This document shows positions 52,309 to 63,782 of a stretch of DNA of 64,000 bases, piece after piece. The DNA comes from Sorex araneus. Its lineage: Eukaryota; Chordata; Mammalia; Eulipotyphla; Soricidae. Positions within the stretch are counted from its first letter, which is position 1, and every line of letters starts with the position of its first letter. The stretch spans positions 405,292,503 to 405,356,502 of the forward strand of contig NC_073302.1 of NCBI RefSeq assembly GCF_027595985.1, read 5' to 3'. The notes under the pieces were generated by a model that was not told the origin of the DNA, searched no databases, and was given only the letters and a program-made list of their open reading frames with translations. The translations under genes were made by a program, and so were the position numbers.

Positions 52309-52760
52309 TGCAGAGAGACCAAGACCACACACGATAATGAAAAAGCAAAGGAACTTTATTACTAGCCCGAGCCAGCGCTAGTTCAAGCTGGGGTCCAAGT
52401 CTCATCCAACACAGTGGATACTTGAGAAGGACCCCAAATCACAAGCAGTTAATGTGGGGTTCAGAGTTAAGAAGCAACTTATATATTGGTCTATTTTTAG
52501 CATTGGCCCGATTACGACAGTGATCAGCAATTAGACAATGGTTAGTAACAGTTTCTAAGGAGGGTACAGTGACGCCTCATGACCTGCCAGACCCAACTGC
52601 CGTATTCCTTATCTAGACAAATTGCTTAACTGGGAGTTTATCAGAAGTTGCAAGTTCTGCTTCAGGGAAACAGAAACTGAGGCCTAGCTGATACTTAATG
52701 TTGGCTGCAGCTGGTCATGGCATCAGTTTCGTCCTCATAGTTCTATCCTGGCCTCCAAGT
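52309..52760 (-). mobile_element. Candidate ERV LTR, reverse orientation, degraded
   Basis: Read on the minus strand there is AATAAA near 52361, then a segment with CTTTTTCATTATCGTGTGTG and a possible U5 end CTCTCTGCA at 52309, the usual R-U5 layout. The U3 side is unclear, and no primer-binding site, TSD or internal genes were seen. Confidence 0.35.
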
Positions 52761-53642
52761 GATGGGTGAGGCTCACTCATGTAGGGAGAGCCATCTGCTC
52801 TACCCATTCAGAATACTAATCCCATTCAAAAGTATCCTTTCGAGAAGACACAGAATGTTTGTGTTTAGACACAGGCTCTAAAATGTCTGATCAATATCTG
52901 GGCACCCTGTGGCAAATGGACACACAAAAAATGGATCCTCACAGAGAGGAAACACAAAGCTGGCTCTGCCTGAGTCATATGTCTACCCCTTTGGCCAGGA
53001 GAAGGGTATTTCATTTGACAATTCCAGGGAGGTGATGCAATGGTATCAAATTTATTTGCCAAAAGGGAAATGGGGAGATGTTACTAGGAGAAAGGGAAAT
53101 GTGTCCCGGGTACTACAAGAACACTGAAAGTTCTGTAAAGGGTCTTACTTCATCACTTGCTTCTGCCATGGTATCCCTGGCCAGCTGGGACTGGACATGG
53201 AAGGAGCAGATGTGGTCTCTAAGATATTCCTCCTACCAGTGTAATTGGTGACAGTCTGCCAAAGAGACTTAGAATATGATTTATCTTATCGATTCATTGA
53301 TCCATCTATCCCCACATTGTCAGAAATAGGATTTCCATTCCTTACAGCAGAATTTTATTAGTAAGGAAAGGAGAACAGACCCTGGGAAGGCAACTGCCTT
53401 ATGATGCCTAAAATTTCAGTCTCAGGGTAGCAAAAGCCCTAATTTATAAGGCTTCCTGAGACTTCAGGATCAAGGTAGATTTGAGGGGAAGGAGTAAACT
53501 CCAGGCAGTGTTTGGGAACAACCAGAGCTTCACCTGGCACTAAGTGGACCATGTTACGCTGTGAATGGATCCCAGCATCTGGCATATACAGGACAGTTGC
53601 TCTGTCACATCCCTGACCTGCAGACAGGCTCTAAAAACATTC
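52761..53642. other. Intergenic, nothing recognised
   Basis: TTTTATTAGTAAGGAAAGGAG near 53355 resembles the poly(A) part of the LTR candidate, but no more can be said. Confidence 0.4.
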
Positions 53643-53813
53643 AGAACCAGGGTCCAGACAAATGGTACAGGGTTAAGGTGCTTGCCCCAAGTGCTGCTGA
53701 CCCTAGTTCTATTCGTGGCACCATGTATGGTTCCCTGAGCACCTCTAGGGGTGTTCTCTGAGCACAGAGCCAGGAGTAAACCCTGAGTGCTGCAGGGTAT
53801 GACCCCAAGCGGG
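53643..53813 (+). mobile_element. SINE-A, old copy
   Basis: Degraded head (GGTCCAGACAAATGGTACAG), then CACAGAGCCAGGAGTAAACC. Confidence 0.68.
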
Positions 53814-54874
53814 TGCACCCACACATACTGCCACAGGGAGGGTCTTCCTCCAATCTCTCCTTGCTGAAAGAACTCAGGGAATCCAATGGCCACTTAACAG
53901 TGAGCTGTGTTTCTCTGTAGCAAACAACAGGAAGGAAGCCAAAGCAAGGTGAAGTTAGTGAAGAAAGAAAGAGCAAAAGAAAAGGAACACCAGTGCAGGT
54001 TGCCTTGCTTCCTCCCTGTGCCTCCTCTCCTACCAATTGGCCCCCAAATCTTGTGCTATGGCCTTGCCACGTATGTGATTTTCACTTGGAGACCCTTGGA
54101 AGATCCTGGGGGCACACAGAGGGCCATACGGATGCCACTGCCCAGTTGAGAAACAGTAGTCTTCATGATCGTCAAAAGAAAACCTACCAAATTCTAGATT
54201 ACTATTGTCTAGATGTGTTTGTCCCTTCCTCAAGAGAAATCCATGGTAAATGAAAGCAGGAGTCATGAGCTAGTTGACTGTTGAAGCCAGCTGCTGCTCA
54301 GTTTCCTACAGACGTGTGGGACTGGAGCTTCTTCCCTGAGAGTTGCACAGTGCTCAGGAACTAGGGGAAAGGTTAAAGGCTGGCTGGGAGGAGCAGATGT
54401 TGGAGCCTCCCACTAAAGACAGAAACCAAACAGGCTGCAGTCCGAGGGCCAGTGTGAGAAGCAGTAAACGGATGGGCCACGGGCAGAGACAGCCAGGAGA
54501 CTTTCCAAATTCTGCCTTGACAACAGGTGGAAAGGAAGTGAATCTTCCCCCTGAGCACTCGTCACGGCAGGCTGAGTCCCTGCGAGCTGCGTGCAAATAT
54601 ATGGCGTCTGTGTCGTTGGGAAAGCCAACAACAAAATCCTCAAACAAAGCAATTACATTTAGAGTGATTCTTGGTGGATAGTGATAAGTGGGAGAAACCT
54701 GCTTAAACCCTTTCTGGAAGAACATGACCTCAGCAACAGCTTCTGAGACTGTCTATAGATTGTATATATATTGTATATATATTGTCTACAGACTGTTCCA
54801 CTTCCAAAAAAGTGAGCAGCTCAAGGTCAGAAGTCAATCCAAAAGGAAGATGGCCTGTACATAAAAATTCTCTT
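53814..54874. other. Intergenic, nothing recognised
   Basis: GTATATATATT is repeated near 54763-54790. No exon or repeat was named. Confidence 0.5.
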
Positions 54875-55056
54875 GGGGGCTGGAGCGATAGCACAGCGGG
54901 TAGGGCATTTGCCTTGCACGCGGCCAACCCGGGTTCGAATCCCAGCATCCCATATGGTCCCCTGAGCACCGTCAGGGGTGATTCCTGAGTGCATGAGCCA
55001 GGAGTGACCCCTGTGCATCGCCGGGTATGACCCAAAAAAGCAAAAAAAAAAAAAAG
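54875..55056 (+). mobile_element. SINE-A, young copy
   Basis: Near-consensus, A tail about 14 long. Confidence 0.92.
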
Positions 55057-55229
55057 ATAATAATAGCACTATTGTGGTTTTGTTTTGTATTTCCCTAGAA
55101 ATGAAATATTTTTAACATCTTTTAGAAAAAGAAAGATGGCAGAACAAATGAGGCACTTGCCTGAGAGCCAGAGAATATTGGGGTGTTTAGGGGGATTGAT
55201 CAGTAAAGTCTTTCTCTCTCTCTCTCTCT

Positions 55230-55397
55230 CTTTGCTTTTTGGGTCACACCTGGCGATGCACAGGGGTTACTCCTGGTTTTGCACTCAAGAATTACTCCTG
55301 GTGCTGCTCAGGGGACCATATGGGATGCTGGGAATTGAACCCGGGTTGGCCGCGTGCAAGGCAAACACCCTACCCGCTGTGCTATCTCTCCAGCCCA
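55230..55397 (-). mobile_element. SINE-A, young copy with (CT)n at its tail
   Basis: Near-consensus reverse copy. The poly(A) side has become a CT run (55206-55231). AAAGTCTTT and AAAGGTCTTT flank it. Confidence 0.9.
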
Positions 55398-55424
55398 GAA
55401 AGGTCTTTTCTTTTGTGGGGGATG

Positions 55425-55565
55425 CTAGGAGGGAAGAGAGTTCGGTGCTTTGGGCTATTCCTGGCTCTGTGCTCAGGAATGATTCTACATGTGGTGCCAG
55501 AATTCAAACCAGGCTCAGCCACATGAAATAAAGTACTTTATCCACTGTACTATCTCTCCAGTCCT
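55425..55565 (-). mobile_element. SINE-A, truncated older copy
   Basis: GGCTCTGTGCTCAGGAATGA through TACTATCTCTCCAGTCC. The 3' part is missing. Confidence 0.72.
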
Positions 55566-56317
55566 AGGTCTTTTTGGTGGTGGTGGGGTGGTGACAGTTA
55601 ACACACATAAAAGCTTGAAGCAAAATCTTAAAATGCTATCCTATATTATAAACCAATGGAAAATCCACGGGGAAAGAAAATCAGCTAGATAATAGAAAAA
55701 CAGATCCTAAAGCCTTTGGATATTGGAGTTATTGGGAGTAAATTATGAAAGATATGTTGAAGTTGCTAAAATGAAAATTACATTGAAAATATGAATGGAA
55801 AAGAGATTGTAAGAAATGCCAAGTTAATCCGAGGAAACAAATAGAATTTCTGACCATGTAAAGGTAACAGTAATTGAAAATAAAAAATTCTAAGAAGGAC
55901 AAATTTTTAAAAACTATCCGTAATGCAAATAAGAGGGACAAAAGGACACGCACCCCGAGAGAGACTGATTCTGAGGATAGAAGCAATCTAACAGATGACC
56001 ATCCAGAATTTCAGGAGGCAGTGAGAAGATGTTGAAAGAGATGCACAGTGGCTGAGAATTTTCTACATCTGATGAAATCATCTGATGAAAGCACTCAGCC
56101 CCCCTCTAGAGGAAGCCCAGAATCTATAAGCATAACATTCTAAACTATAGCATTCCAAAGAGGAGAAGAGCTCTTCAAAAGAGCCATAATGAATGAACCT
56201 GATGAGTTCTTTCATTATAAGAAGAGAAGCCTACCAAACCAGAGGCCAGAAGCCAATGGCATTGACTCAGTGTCAGTAGGAAATAACTCATAACTAAGTT
56301 CTGTAGTCAGATATTTC
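55566..56317. other. Intergenic, AT-rich, nothing recognised
   Basis: Purine-rich on the plus strand. No family motif. Confidence 0.5.
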
Positions 56318-56580
56318 TCGAATCATCATCATCCCATTGATCGTCGAATTTCTTGAGCAGTCTCAGTAATGTCTCCATTCGTCCTAGCCCTGAGATTTTA
56401 GAAGCCTCTCTCTACTCGTCCTTTCCAAGGATGCCGCATTGGAGGCTCTTTAAGGGTCAGGGGAATGAGCCCCAGCTTGTTACTGGTTTTGGCATATGAA
56501 GACACCATGGGGAGTTTTCGAGGCTTTCCCATGTGGGCAGGAAACTCTCGGTAGCTTGCCAGTTTCTCCCAGAGGGAGAA
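56318..56580 (-). mobile_element. SINE-B, degenerate copy with an insertion
   Basis: CATCATCCCATTGATCGTCG, TGAGCAGTCTCAGTAATGTC, then about 90 unrelated bases, then GTTTTGGCATATGAAGACAC and GGCAGGAAACTCTCGGTAGC. Confidence 0.65.
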
Positions 56581-56776
56581 GTAGGCTATAAGATATCGCG
56601 AGGCCGCTTTGCTTCCAGGAGGTTGTTTTTCAAATATTGAGATAAAATATAAAGGTTTCTTTTTTTCTCTAGCTCCTGGCATTGATCCCAGGACTCCCGC
56701 ATGGAAGGCATGCACTTTACCTCCTAAAGACGTTTTTAGAGGAATAAAACAGACCTATGCTAGGGGCAAGTTAGGG

Positions 56777-56778
<2 letters not shown>

Positions 56779-56814
<36 letters not shown>

Positions 56815-56947
56815 GAGTGCATGTGTGTGCATGTGCGTGTGTGTGCGCGTATGTGTGTGCGTGTGCGTGTGTGTGCGAGCGTGTGCGTGTGTGTACGTGT
56901 GTGCGCGAGCGTGTGCGTGTGTGTGCGTGCGTGCGTGTGTGTGTGTA
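56779..56947. repeat. Complex (GT)n/(GC)n alternating tract
   Basis: About 168 bp of almost perfect purine-pyrimidine alternation, GTGTGT with interspersed GCGC, GCAT and ACGT steps. The long Cys/Val ORFs across it are artefacts of this repeat. Confidence 0.97.
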
Positions 56948-56949
56948 CC

Positions 56950-57914
56950 TTGTTTCCTTTCTGTGGCCCTCTGTCCAACCACTTGTCTCCCCAGTCTTGT
57001 GTAGTGGTCCCTCCCTCCCTGTATGTGATTTTCATACCTGTGGAGCCTTGGTATATCCTGGGGACCTCTGAGGGAACCATAGAACCTCTAGCTGAGAAAT
57101 GCTGAGTTAAAGGATAAACTCGAGGAAGACCGGGAAATTTCCAGAGATGTAAAAAAGAATGATGAGCAAAGAGAATGTAACATTTCAAAAATATAAAACT
57201 AATGTCACCCCCTTTAAAGATTATTACTGAGTGCATGTTTGTGGAGGCAAAACTGAGTAGAATCATATGTTATAAGGTGTGACTTGGTTTAACGTATTCT
57301 GTTCTTGTATTCTTTGGAGTAAAGATATGAATACTAATTAGCATTAGCCTTTGTAAAATTTGGCTTCTTCAAATAGATCTTAAATCATCGGAGGGGCTTA
57401 ATCACTGAGCAGTGGGAGGGGAAGGTCGGGAGATTGAAGATGGGACATGATGGGGAGGGGAGAGGGAAAGATGAGAAAAGTAAACAGAACTCAGTTAAAT
57501 GAAAAAAAAAATCAGACTGGATTAAAAATAAAACCACGTAGTTAAATGAGACTTAAAGATTCAAAGTCAAAGGCCAGAAAAACTTGTCATTATATACTTG
57601 ACTAGGAGGCTTAACAATTCAAAACAATCGTAATCAGCTATATAACTGATAACACAGCATCACAATATTTAAAGCAAAATGACAAATTACTGAGAGAAAG
57701 TGACAAGTCCATAATTATAGTGCAAGATTTTTAGCACATCACTCTGTAAGTTTTAGATCAAGCAGACAAAAATGAGTCAGACAATATGAGATTTGAATAG
57801 GAAAATCAGCAAACATATAACCCAACATTTATAGCATGTATGTGCATACATACCATATGTGAGCAATCGGAGAACTCATCCTTTTTAGATCATGTAGAAT
57901 TCAATAAAATGACT
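56950..57914. other. Intergenic, AT-rich, nothing recognised
   Basis: No named repeat. A GGGAGGGGA-rich stretch at 57410-57470. Confidence 0.5.
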
Positions 57915-57922
57915 TTCGAGCT

Positions 57923-58115
57923 CAGTGGTCCGCAACCTTTTTCTGACTGTGACCCTTTCTGACCTTCATTCCTTGCTGTGGCTCCCCCTTCAGCCCTACT
58001 GGTGACCCCTATAGTCTTTTAGCTTGCCCCCCACCCCAGTTTATGCCATCTGACCATATGGCCCCATTGGAGTATCCAGGGGGCCCACAGCTGTGGCCCC
58101 TGTTGAGAAACACTG
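57923..58115. mobile_element. hAT-like MITE, 193 bp
   Basis: The ends are imperfect inverted repeats: CAGTGGTCCGCAACC at the left, and CAGTGTTTCTCAACAGG read inward from the right. TTCGAGCT (57915-57922) and CTCTAGCT (58116-58123) match at six of eight bases, the TSD length of hAT elements. There is no transposase. Confidence 0.6.
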
Positions 58116-58342
58116 CTCTAGCTCACATATCTAACGTCTACCATTTTCAAGGATTCAGTGTACACAGAGCACATTCTCTGTCAGCAGGTCCAGTTGTGCG
58201 GTGCAAATAGGGAACAGTGACATACAGCCCCCATGTCATGCAGACCCAGCTCTCTGAAGCTGGTCGTGTGTCTGGGTGGAAGGGACTTAGTACTGGGAAT
58301 TCAGGTGATCATTGAATGGCTGGAAAGGATGGGAAATGGACT

Positions 58343-58594
58343 AGTAGCACTGTAGCACTGTCGTCCCGTTGTTCATCAATTTGCTCCAGTGGGCACCAGT
58401 AATGTCTCCATTGTGAGACTTGTTGTTACTGTTTTTGGCATATCAAATACGCCACAGGGAGCTTGCCAGGCTCTTCCATGCTGGCGGGATACTCTTGGTA
58501 GCTTGCTGGGTTCTCTGAGAGGGATGGAGGAATCGAATCTGGGTCGGCCGTGTGCAAGGCAAATGCCCTACCTGCTGTGCTATCGCTCCAGTCC
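58343..58594 (-). mobile_element. SINE-B with 8-bp TSD
   Basis: AATGGACT at 58335-58342 and 58595-58602. On its own strand it ends GACGACAGTGCTACAGTGCT, no poly(A). Confidence 0.9.
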
Positions 58595-58911
58595 AATGGA
58601 CTGTTAGTGTTCATTTTCTTCTTAAGGTACCATTGCCCTGAGCTGGTCCCCAGGACAAAAGCCCCACGTGGAGCTACCCTTCCTCTGCCACAGGCTGGGA
58701 GGAGGGAACCAGGGGCCTCTGCAGGGACGGCTGCCACCGCCACAGTGTCCCCCAAACCCTAGGTCAGGGTGCAGGGATGACAACCCTTCCTTGGGGGCTA
58801 CCATCCTCAAAATTAGCCAAAACACTCAAAAAGATCGACACTGAACTGCAAACAAATAAACGAACAAAAACTCAAGCATTCTTTCTTTGATCTTGCCTGG
58901 CAGCAGGAAGA

Positions 58912-59018
58912 TGTATTCTTCTTGTCTCCTTCTCCTTTTCCTTCTCCCCGACCTCCTCCTCATTCTTCTCCTCTTCCCTCTTCCTCTTCCTTCCTCCCTC
59001 GTCCCTCCTTACTCCTCT
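58912..59018. repeat. CT-rich low-complexity tract
   Basis: About 105 bp of TTCCTC/CTCCT-type pyrimidine sequence. Confidence 0.9.
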
Positions 59019-59611
59019 AGCTTAATAGAAGTGTAATACTGACAGACTGCATCCTGCAGGTTTCAGGTGTATGATGTGTTGCTTTCATTTATTTATGTGT
59101 TGCAAAATGATTTCCCCAGCTACGGCAGTGTTAGCTCCTCCATCACATCTCATAATTACCATGCCTTTTTTGGGGAAGAGAATATATAAGATTTGCTCTC
59201 TAGCAATTTTAAATCAGGGTCACTTTAATTAATTAAAATTTGAAAATTGAACATTAATACTGTTATAGTTTAGGTAACATGGTTATAACAGTGTTAACAC
59301 GGTGGTACTGATTTACAAAGATACTGCACCCCACTATAAGCCAGACTAAATTTCCCAAGATTCTCCACCACTGTCCCTATGTGCCTACTTTCTAGTTCAC
59401 TCTTCTTTCCCTCCACCCCTCTCACACTTCATAATAGCCGTTTTGCAACCCAAGGCCAAGAGTTCGTCAGCATTTGATACTGTATATCCCCTTGTTTTGT
59501 TTCTCTTTATGCCACAGATGAGTGAGGTCATTCAGTGTTTATCGTCCTCCTTTTGATTTATTTGCCTATCATGATGCTCTCCAGTTCCATCTGTGTTTCA
59601 GCAAACTGTTC

Positions 59612-59775
59612 TGGGCTGGGAGGGAGGGAAACGGGGAACATTGGTGGTGGGAAATGTAGACTCGTGAAGGGCTGGGTGCTGAAACATTATATGACTGAAA
59701 CCCAATCATGAACAACCTTGCAACTGTGTATCTCACTGTGATTTAATTTAAAAAATGTAAATAAAATTTTTAAAA
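59612..59775 (+). mobile_element. L1 3' end inserted in an older reversed L1
   Basis: GGTGGTGGGAAATGTAGACT, TGACTGAAACCCAATCATGA, end CTCACTGTGATTTAATTT and A-rich tail. Confidence 0.72.
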
Positions 59776-60349
59776 AGGTCTATTCAGTTTCTTTGCCTTT
59801 TTAAAAAATAGTGTCTCTCCTTTTTTCTCCCCTCTCCTGCCAGTGAATTGAATTAAGTCTTTATATATCTTGGATATTAAACTCTTATCAGATACATGGC
59901 TTGCAAATAGTTTTTCCCATTTTGTAGGCTATCTTCACTTTGTTAAGGTTCTCTTTGAGTGTACACATATTTCTCAGTTCTATGTAGCCCCACTTGTTTA
60001 TTTTTATATGTATTGCCTTTGATGTTGGTATCATACCCAAAAAGGAAATCACCATGAACCTATCGAGGAACTTCTTCCTTCTGGTTTCTTCTAGGAGTTT
60101 TGTGGTATTCGGTCATATCCAGTCATTTGTGGTATCCGATTGCATTAAATTTAACTGAACTTCCGTGAGTGGTATGAGAAGAAGGCCTCAGTTTCATGTT
60201 TCTTCTTGTGAATATTCAGGTTTCTCAAAACGATTGGAAAAAAGTTTTCCTTTTGACACTGAATGTTGGTGGCTCTCCTGTGAGAGATCAGCTAATTATA
60301 GATGTACGAGTTTACTTTGACTCTCAGCTCTATTCCTCTGGCTTGTTTA

Positions 60350-60622
60350 TTTTTCAGGGGCCTCCCAAGGGGCTCTCAGAGGTCCCAGGAGCTATTCTTG
60401 GTGCTACTCAGCGATCATCGCTGGTGGTTCAGTGCTGGACAGGGAGATAGAGAGCTGCTCAGACTCCTTACTTCCAGGACTTCCAGGGCTAGCCTGGAGT
60501 GCCCGGGGGGCTGTGGGATGCCTCTGGTGATGCTCAGGAAGTCCTTGTTGTATGAGGGATGGAACCTGGACCAGGCACATGCCAAAGATGCACCCTACTA
60601 ATGGTACTAGCTCCTGGCCCCT
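60350..60622 (-). mobile_element. SINE-A-like complex, old, possibly two nested copies
   Basis: GAGCTATTCTTGGTGCTACT and, further on, GATGCCTCTGGTGATGCTCA both resemble the body, so one element may be inside another. The end CTAGCTCCTGGCCCC is the reversed head. Confidence 0.5.
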
Positions 60623-60900
60623 ATTTGTTTTATTTTTATGCCCGTCCTATGCGTCCTATGGTTCTAAACTTGACAAACCTTGTGATTCAGGTTGAAATCA
60701 GGAAGTGAGATGTCTCTAGTTTTGTCTTTGCCCAAGATTGTTTCAGTCTTTGGTGCTTCCATACAGATTTCAGGATTGTATTTTCTATTTCTACAAAAAA
60801 AAAAAATCAGAATTTTGATGAGGATTGCATTGAATCTGTAGGTGGCTTTGGATTATGGGGGTTTTAGCATTCATAGTTTTCCTTAAATAACTTGTATCTC

Positions 60901-61427
60901 TGTCAAGCACCATGCCTTAAAATAGAGTTTAGAAGTTCCTCCCACCAGACTTTCAAAGACTTGATCATACCGATGGTAAGCAAGCACTTTCAGGGACATG
61001 ATCACCACAAGAGCTCGATTTTCAAAATGACTTTCTATTTTTAAATGTTTGCGCCGATTCACACATGTTTGTCCGTGCAGACAAAACCAAATAGGCCCAG
61101 GCCCAGAGGTTTGGGCCACCACCGCCTGCCAGTTTGCAGTCTTTGCTGTAGACGTCGCAAAGGAGCGTGGATTTATGCCTCAGTTACATTGAAGATTTCT
61201 ACACTAATTTTATGGAAAACTTGTCAACAGGGTGAGTCACCGGCATGCACTTAGCGGTGGTTGTGGGAAGAGAAGGGGAAGCCTTGGCACCTGCTGCTGG
61301 CTCTCCTGAGGCCCAGCACCTGCTACCGAGGCTCAGGAGCACCCTGATAGGGGCAGGGGGATATACACGGCGACCTTCCTGAGTTGCCTTGTGGATTATT
61401 TACTTATTTTTTCTGTTTGTTTCTGGT
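60901..61427. other. Intergenic, nothing recognised
   Basis: 61040-61235 is repeat-free and balanced in composition. Confidence 0.45.
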
Positions 61428-61566
61428 CCATACTTTCTGGGCTCTGTGCTCAGGGATCACTCCTGGTGGTGCTCGAGGGATCACACCAAATGCCAGGGGT
61501 CAAATCAGGGTCAGCAGTGTGCAAGGCAAGGGACTTACCCTCCCTACTATCTCTCTGCTTCCGCTT
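61428..61566 (-). mobile_element. SINE-A, older copy
   Basis: CTGTGCTCAGGGATCACTCC, GGGATCACACCAAATGCCAG, end CTACTATCTCTCTGCTTCC. Confidence 0.78.
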
Positions 61567-61774
61567 TGTGGATTCTTTAGATTTTCTAGAAAAAGTCATT
61601 TTGTAGTGGTTCCTTTTTTTTTTTTTCCTTTTGGTGTTACCTTTGGAACCCATAATGAACAGTAATTTGAAGCTCCCTGCAGACCTTGCATGTAGGGAAA
61701 TTCGAGCTATTCTCTGTCTGGATCCGACTTAAACCGAGTCTTCCTGCAGTGTGAGATCCCTACTGAATTTCTTT

Positions 61775-61915
61775 TTGAGTTAGCATCATCGCCTCCATTG
61801 AGCTGATAAGGAAGCCAAGATGAAGATTGCACAGTCAGGCGGCTACTGCCTTGCAGATGACGGGCAGTGTGGGAAGGTGGATGAATCCCAATTCCCCGAC
61901 GCCTGCTCCCACCGC
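61775..61915 (+). mobile_element. MIR-like element
   Basis: CATCATCGCCTCCATTGAGC, GATAAGGAAGCCAAGATGAA, TGGATGAATCCCAATTCCC follow the 3' half of MIR loosely. Confidence 0.4.
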
Positions 61916-62345
61916 AGAAAAATGCGGGAACATGCTGTCTCTGTAGTGATGAGAATTCACCAACAGGGCGTCCTGGCTCAGGCTTGGAGGAGCCGCCAGT
62001 TTCGCTGACCACGTGCCCAGAGAGTTCAGTTCTCAGAAGTTGGACATGCTGATGATTTATGATCGTGGTTTAGCGCAGTCTTTGATGTTGCCAACCCTCT
62101 ATTTAATCGTCTCAGTGCCTCTATAGCTCTCTGATCCCCGCCTCTCTGCCCTGGGCTTTCTGTCATCTTCATTTTCCTTGCTGCTTTGGCTTAATGTTTA
62201 AATTTTTCTGCAGCATTCTCATCACTAGTTCTTTGGAAGGATGTTCTCACCCGGGCCCTTGGACTCAACGCAAACTAGGGCCTAAACAGGATTCCAGTGC
62301 CTAACGTGGACTTTTTGGCGCTGCAATAAATTTCTGACCCTTTGT

Positions 62346-62407
62346 TGCCCTCTAGTGGGCTCTCGACTTACTGCTTCCTCCAGACGATACGGTTCACCCT
62401 CTGCTGG
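62346..62407 (-). promoter_or_regulatory. Two CTCF-like motifs, same orientation
   Basis: TGCCCTCTAGTGG (62346-62358) fits the reverse CTCF core YGCCMYCTRSTGG at all positions. CACCCTCTGCTGG (62395-62407) fits with one mismatch. They lie 49 bp apart, both with the core on the minus strand, and outside any SINE I recognise. Confidence 0.5.
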
Positions 62408-62409
62408 CA

Positions 62410-62899
62410 GCGATGGTTGGAGCCAACAGTTTTAACGGATGTGGTTAATTACTGCATTTCATCTCTGGCGGGCTGATGTGTTTAAAGAATTATATATTTA
62501 AAGAATTATAGCAATTTAAAATAAAGATTAGAAGCTAATTGATGAAAATTGCTTCATATAATCCAAGGAATGATCTAGTTGCTGTTGTTTGTTTTTTTTT
62601 TAATACACTGAAGCCTTTATTTTTTTGACTGCACACTTAATTTTCCTCATTTAGTCATGATGAATATGCAATTTTATATTTAGTCATTTGTGGGTTTCCT
62701 GACCTCCTGTTTAATTCCTGTTCCAGCAGATGCTTTTCCTCTTAATGTTAATGAGGAATCAATAAACAAGTCAGTCAGCATTTACTGAATATCCTCCACA
62801 CCAAACATGACTCTGCTATTGGAAATCAAATAAAATGAGAAAAAAACCCGATCTATGTGACAAGGACAAAAACTTTACTTTGCCTTTTCTCTCTTTCTT
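62410..62899. other. Intergenic, AT-rich, nothing recognised
   Basis: AAAGAATTATA occurs twice at 62485-62510. No named repeat. Confidence 0.5.
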
Positions 62900-63082
62900 A
62901 ATTTTTTGTTGTTGCTTTTTTTGGTTTTGGGTTTCGGCCACACCCTAGCATGCTCCCGGCTCTGTGCTCAGGAATTATTCCTGGTGGTGTTTGAGGGGAG
63001 CAAATGGGATGCAGGGGATTGAACCTAGGTCAACCTCATGCAAGGTAAATGCTCCACCCGCTATGCTATGGCTCTAGCCCAT
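62900..63082 (-). mobile_element. SINE-A
   Basis: GGTTTCGGCCACACCCTAGC, GGAATTATTCCTGGTGGTGT, end GCTATGGCTCTAGCCC. Confidence 0.82.
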
Positions 63083-63189
63083 CCCCTTACCTTTATTAAT
63101 CATGCCTTTCTTTAGAGGAGGGAGGAGTCTTCGAGATAATGTTTAGGAAGCTCAGGAATTCTCAGTCAATTGGGCTCTTCCATTTCGGA

Positions 63190-63288
63190 TATGGTGTCAT
63201 TCAGGCAACCTGGCAGTGCCAGGGATCAACCCAGTGTCAGCCCCATGTAAGGCAACTGCCTTAACCCTGGTACTATCTCCTTCGCCCA
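63190..63288 (-). mobile_element. SINE-A head fragment
   Basis: GCCAGGGATCAACCCAGTGT through TACTATCTCCTTCGCCC. Only the tRNA-like part. Confidence 0.6.
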
Positions 63289-63597
63289 ACACCATTTCTG
63301 TTGGCTGGGTTAACCATGTTAAGAGAGAGAGGTTCACAGCATATGACTTGTGCCAATCCACGCTTTCCGTAACAGAGGTACAGTGATGAAACCACGCATC
63401 ACAAGGTGAAGCAAGAGTCTCAGGATGAGGGTTAGGGAACAGCAAGTCATTGCAGGTAAAAGAGAATTTCACAAGTTTGTGGGAAGCTAAATATCCAACT
63501 TCATGGTTTGAAACTTAGCTAAGATTTTTCGTCTCTTGAAGGTGAGCTGGTAGTCTTGAAGCGTTTGTGAGACGATATTGTCATTTTCTTAAAGCTG

Positions 63598-63782
63598 TTT
63601 TTCTTTTTCTTTTTGGTTTTTGGGTCACACCCGGCGATGCACAGGGTTTACTCCTGGCTCTGCACTCAGGAATTGCTCCTGGCGGTGCTCAGGGAGACCA
63701 TACGGGATGCTGGGATTCCCATCTTGCAAGGGTTGGCCACATGCAAGGCAAACGCCCTTCCCACTGTGCTCTTGCTCCAGCC
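63598..63782 (-). mobile_element. SINE-A, young copy with altered B-box region
   Basis: Near-consensus body. Between GATGCTGGGAT and GGTTGGCCACATG the usual B box is replaced by TCCCATCTTGCAAG. Confidence 0.88.

Larger units (their letters stand above)
59250..60900 (-). mobile_element. Old L1 ORF2 3' region, reverse, interrupted twice
   Basis: Read on the plus strand it has the phrases known from antisense L1 ORF2: CTTGGATATTAAACTCTTAT, TTTTGTAGGCTATCTTCACT and GAAATCAGGAAGTGAGATGT, then GATGAGGATTGCATTGAATC. It is split by the younger L1 3' end at 59612-59775 and by a SINE at 60350-60622. No intact frame. Confidence 0.75.

Noticed and set aside
56609-57266. Several 96-168-codon frames rich in Cys/Val or His/Thr
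   Set aside because: They are translations of the GT/GC microsatellite.
61820-62008. Small plus-strand frame starting MKIAQSGGYCLADDGQCG
   Set aside because: It follows a MIR-like segment and has no splice or family support.
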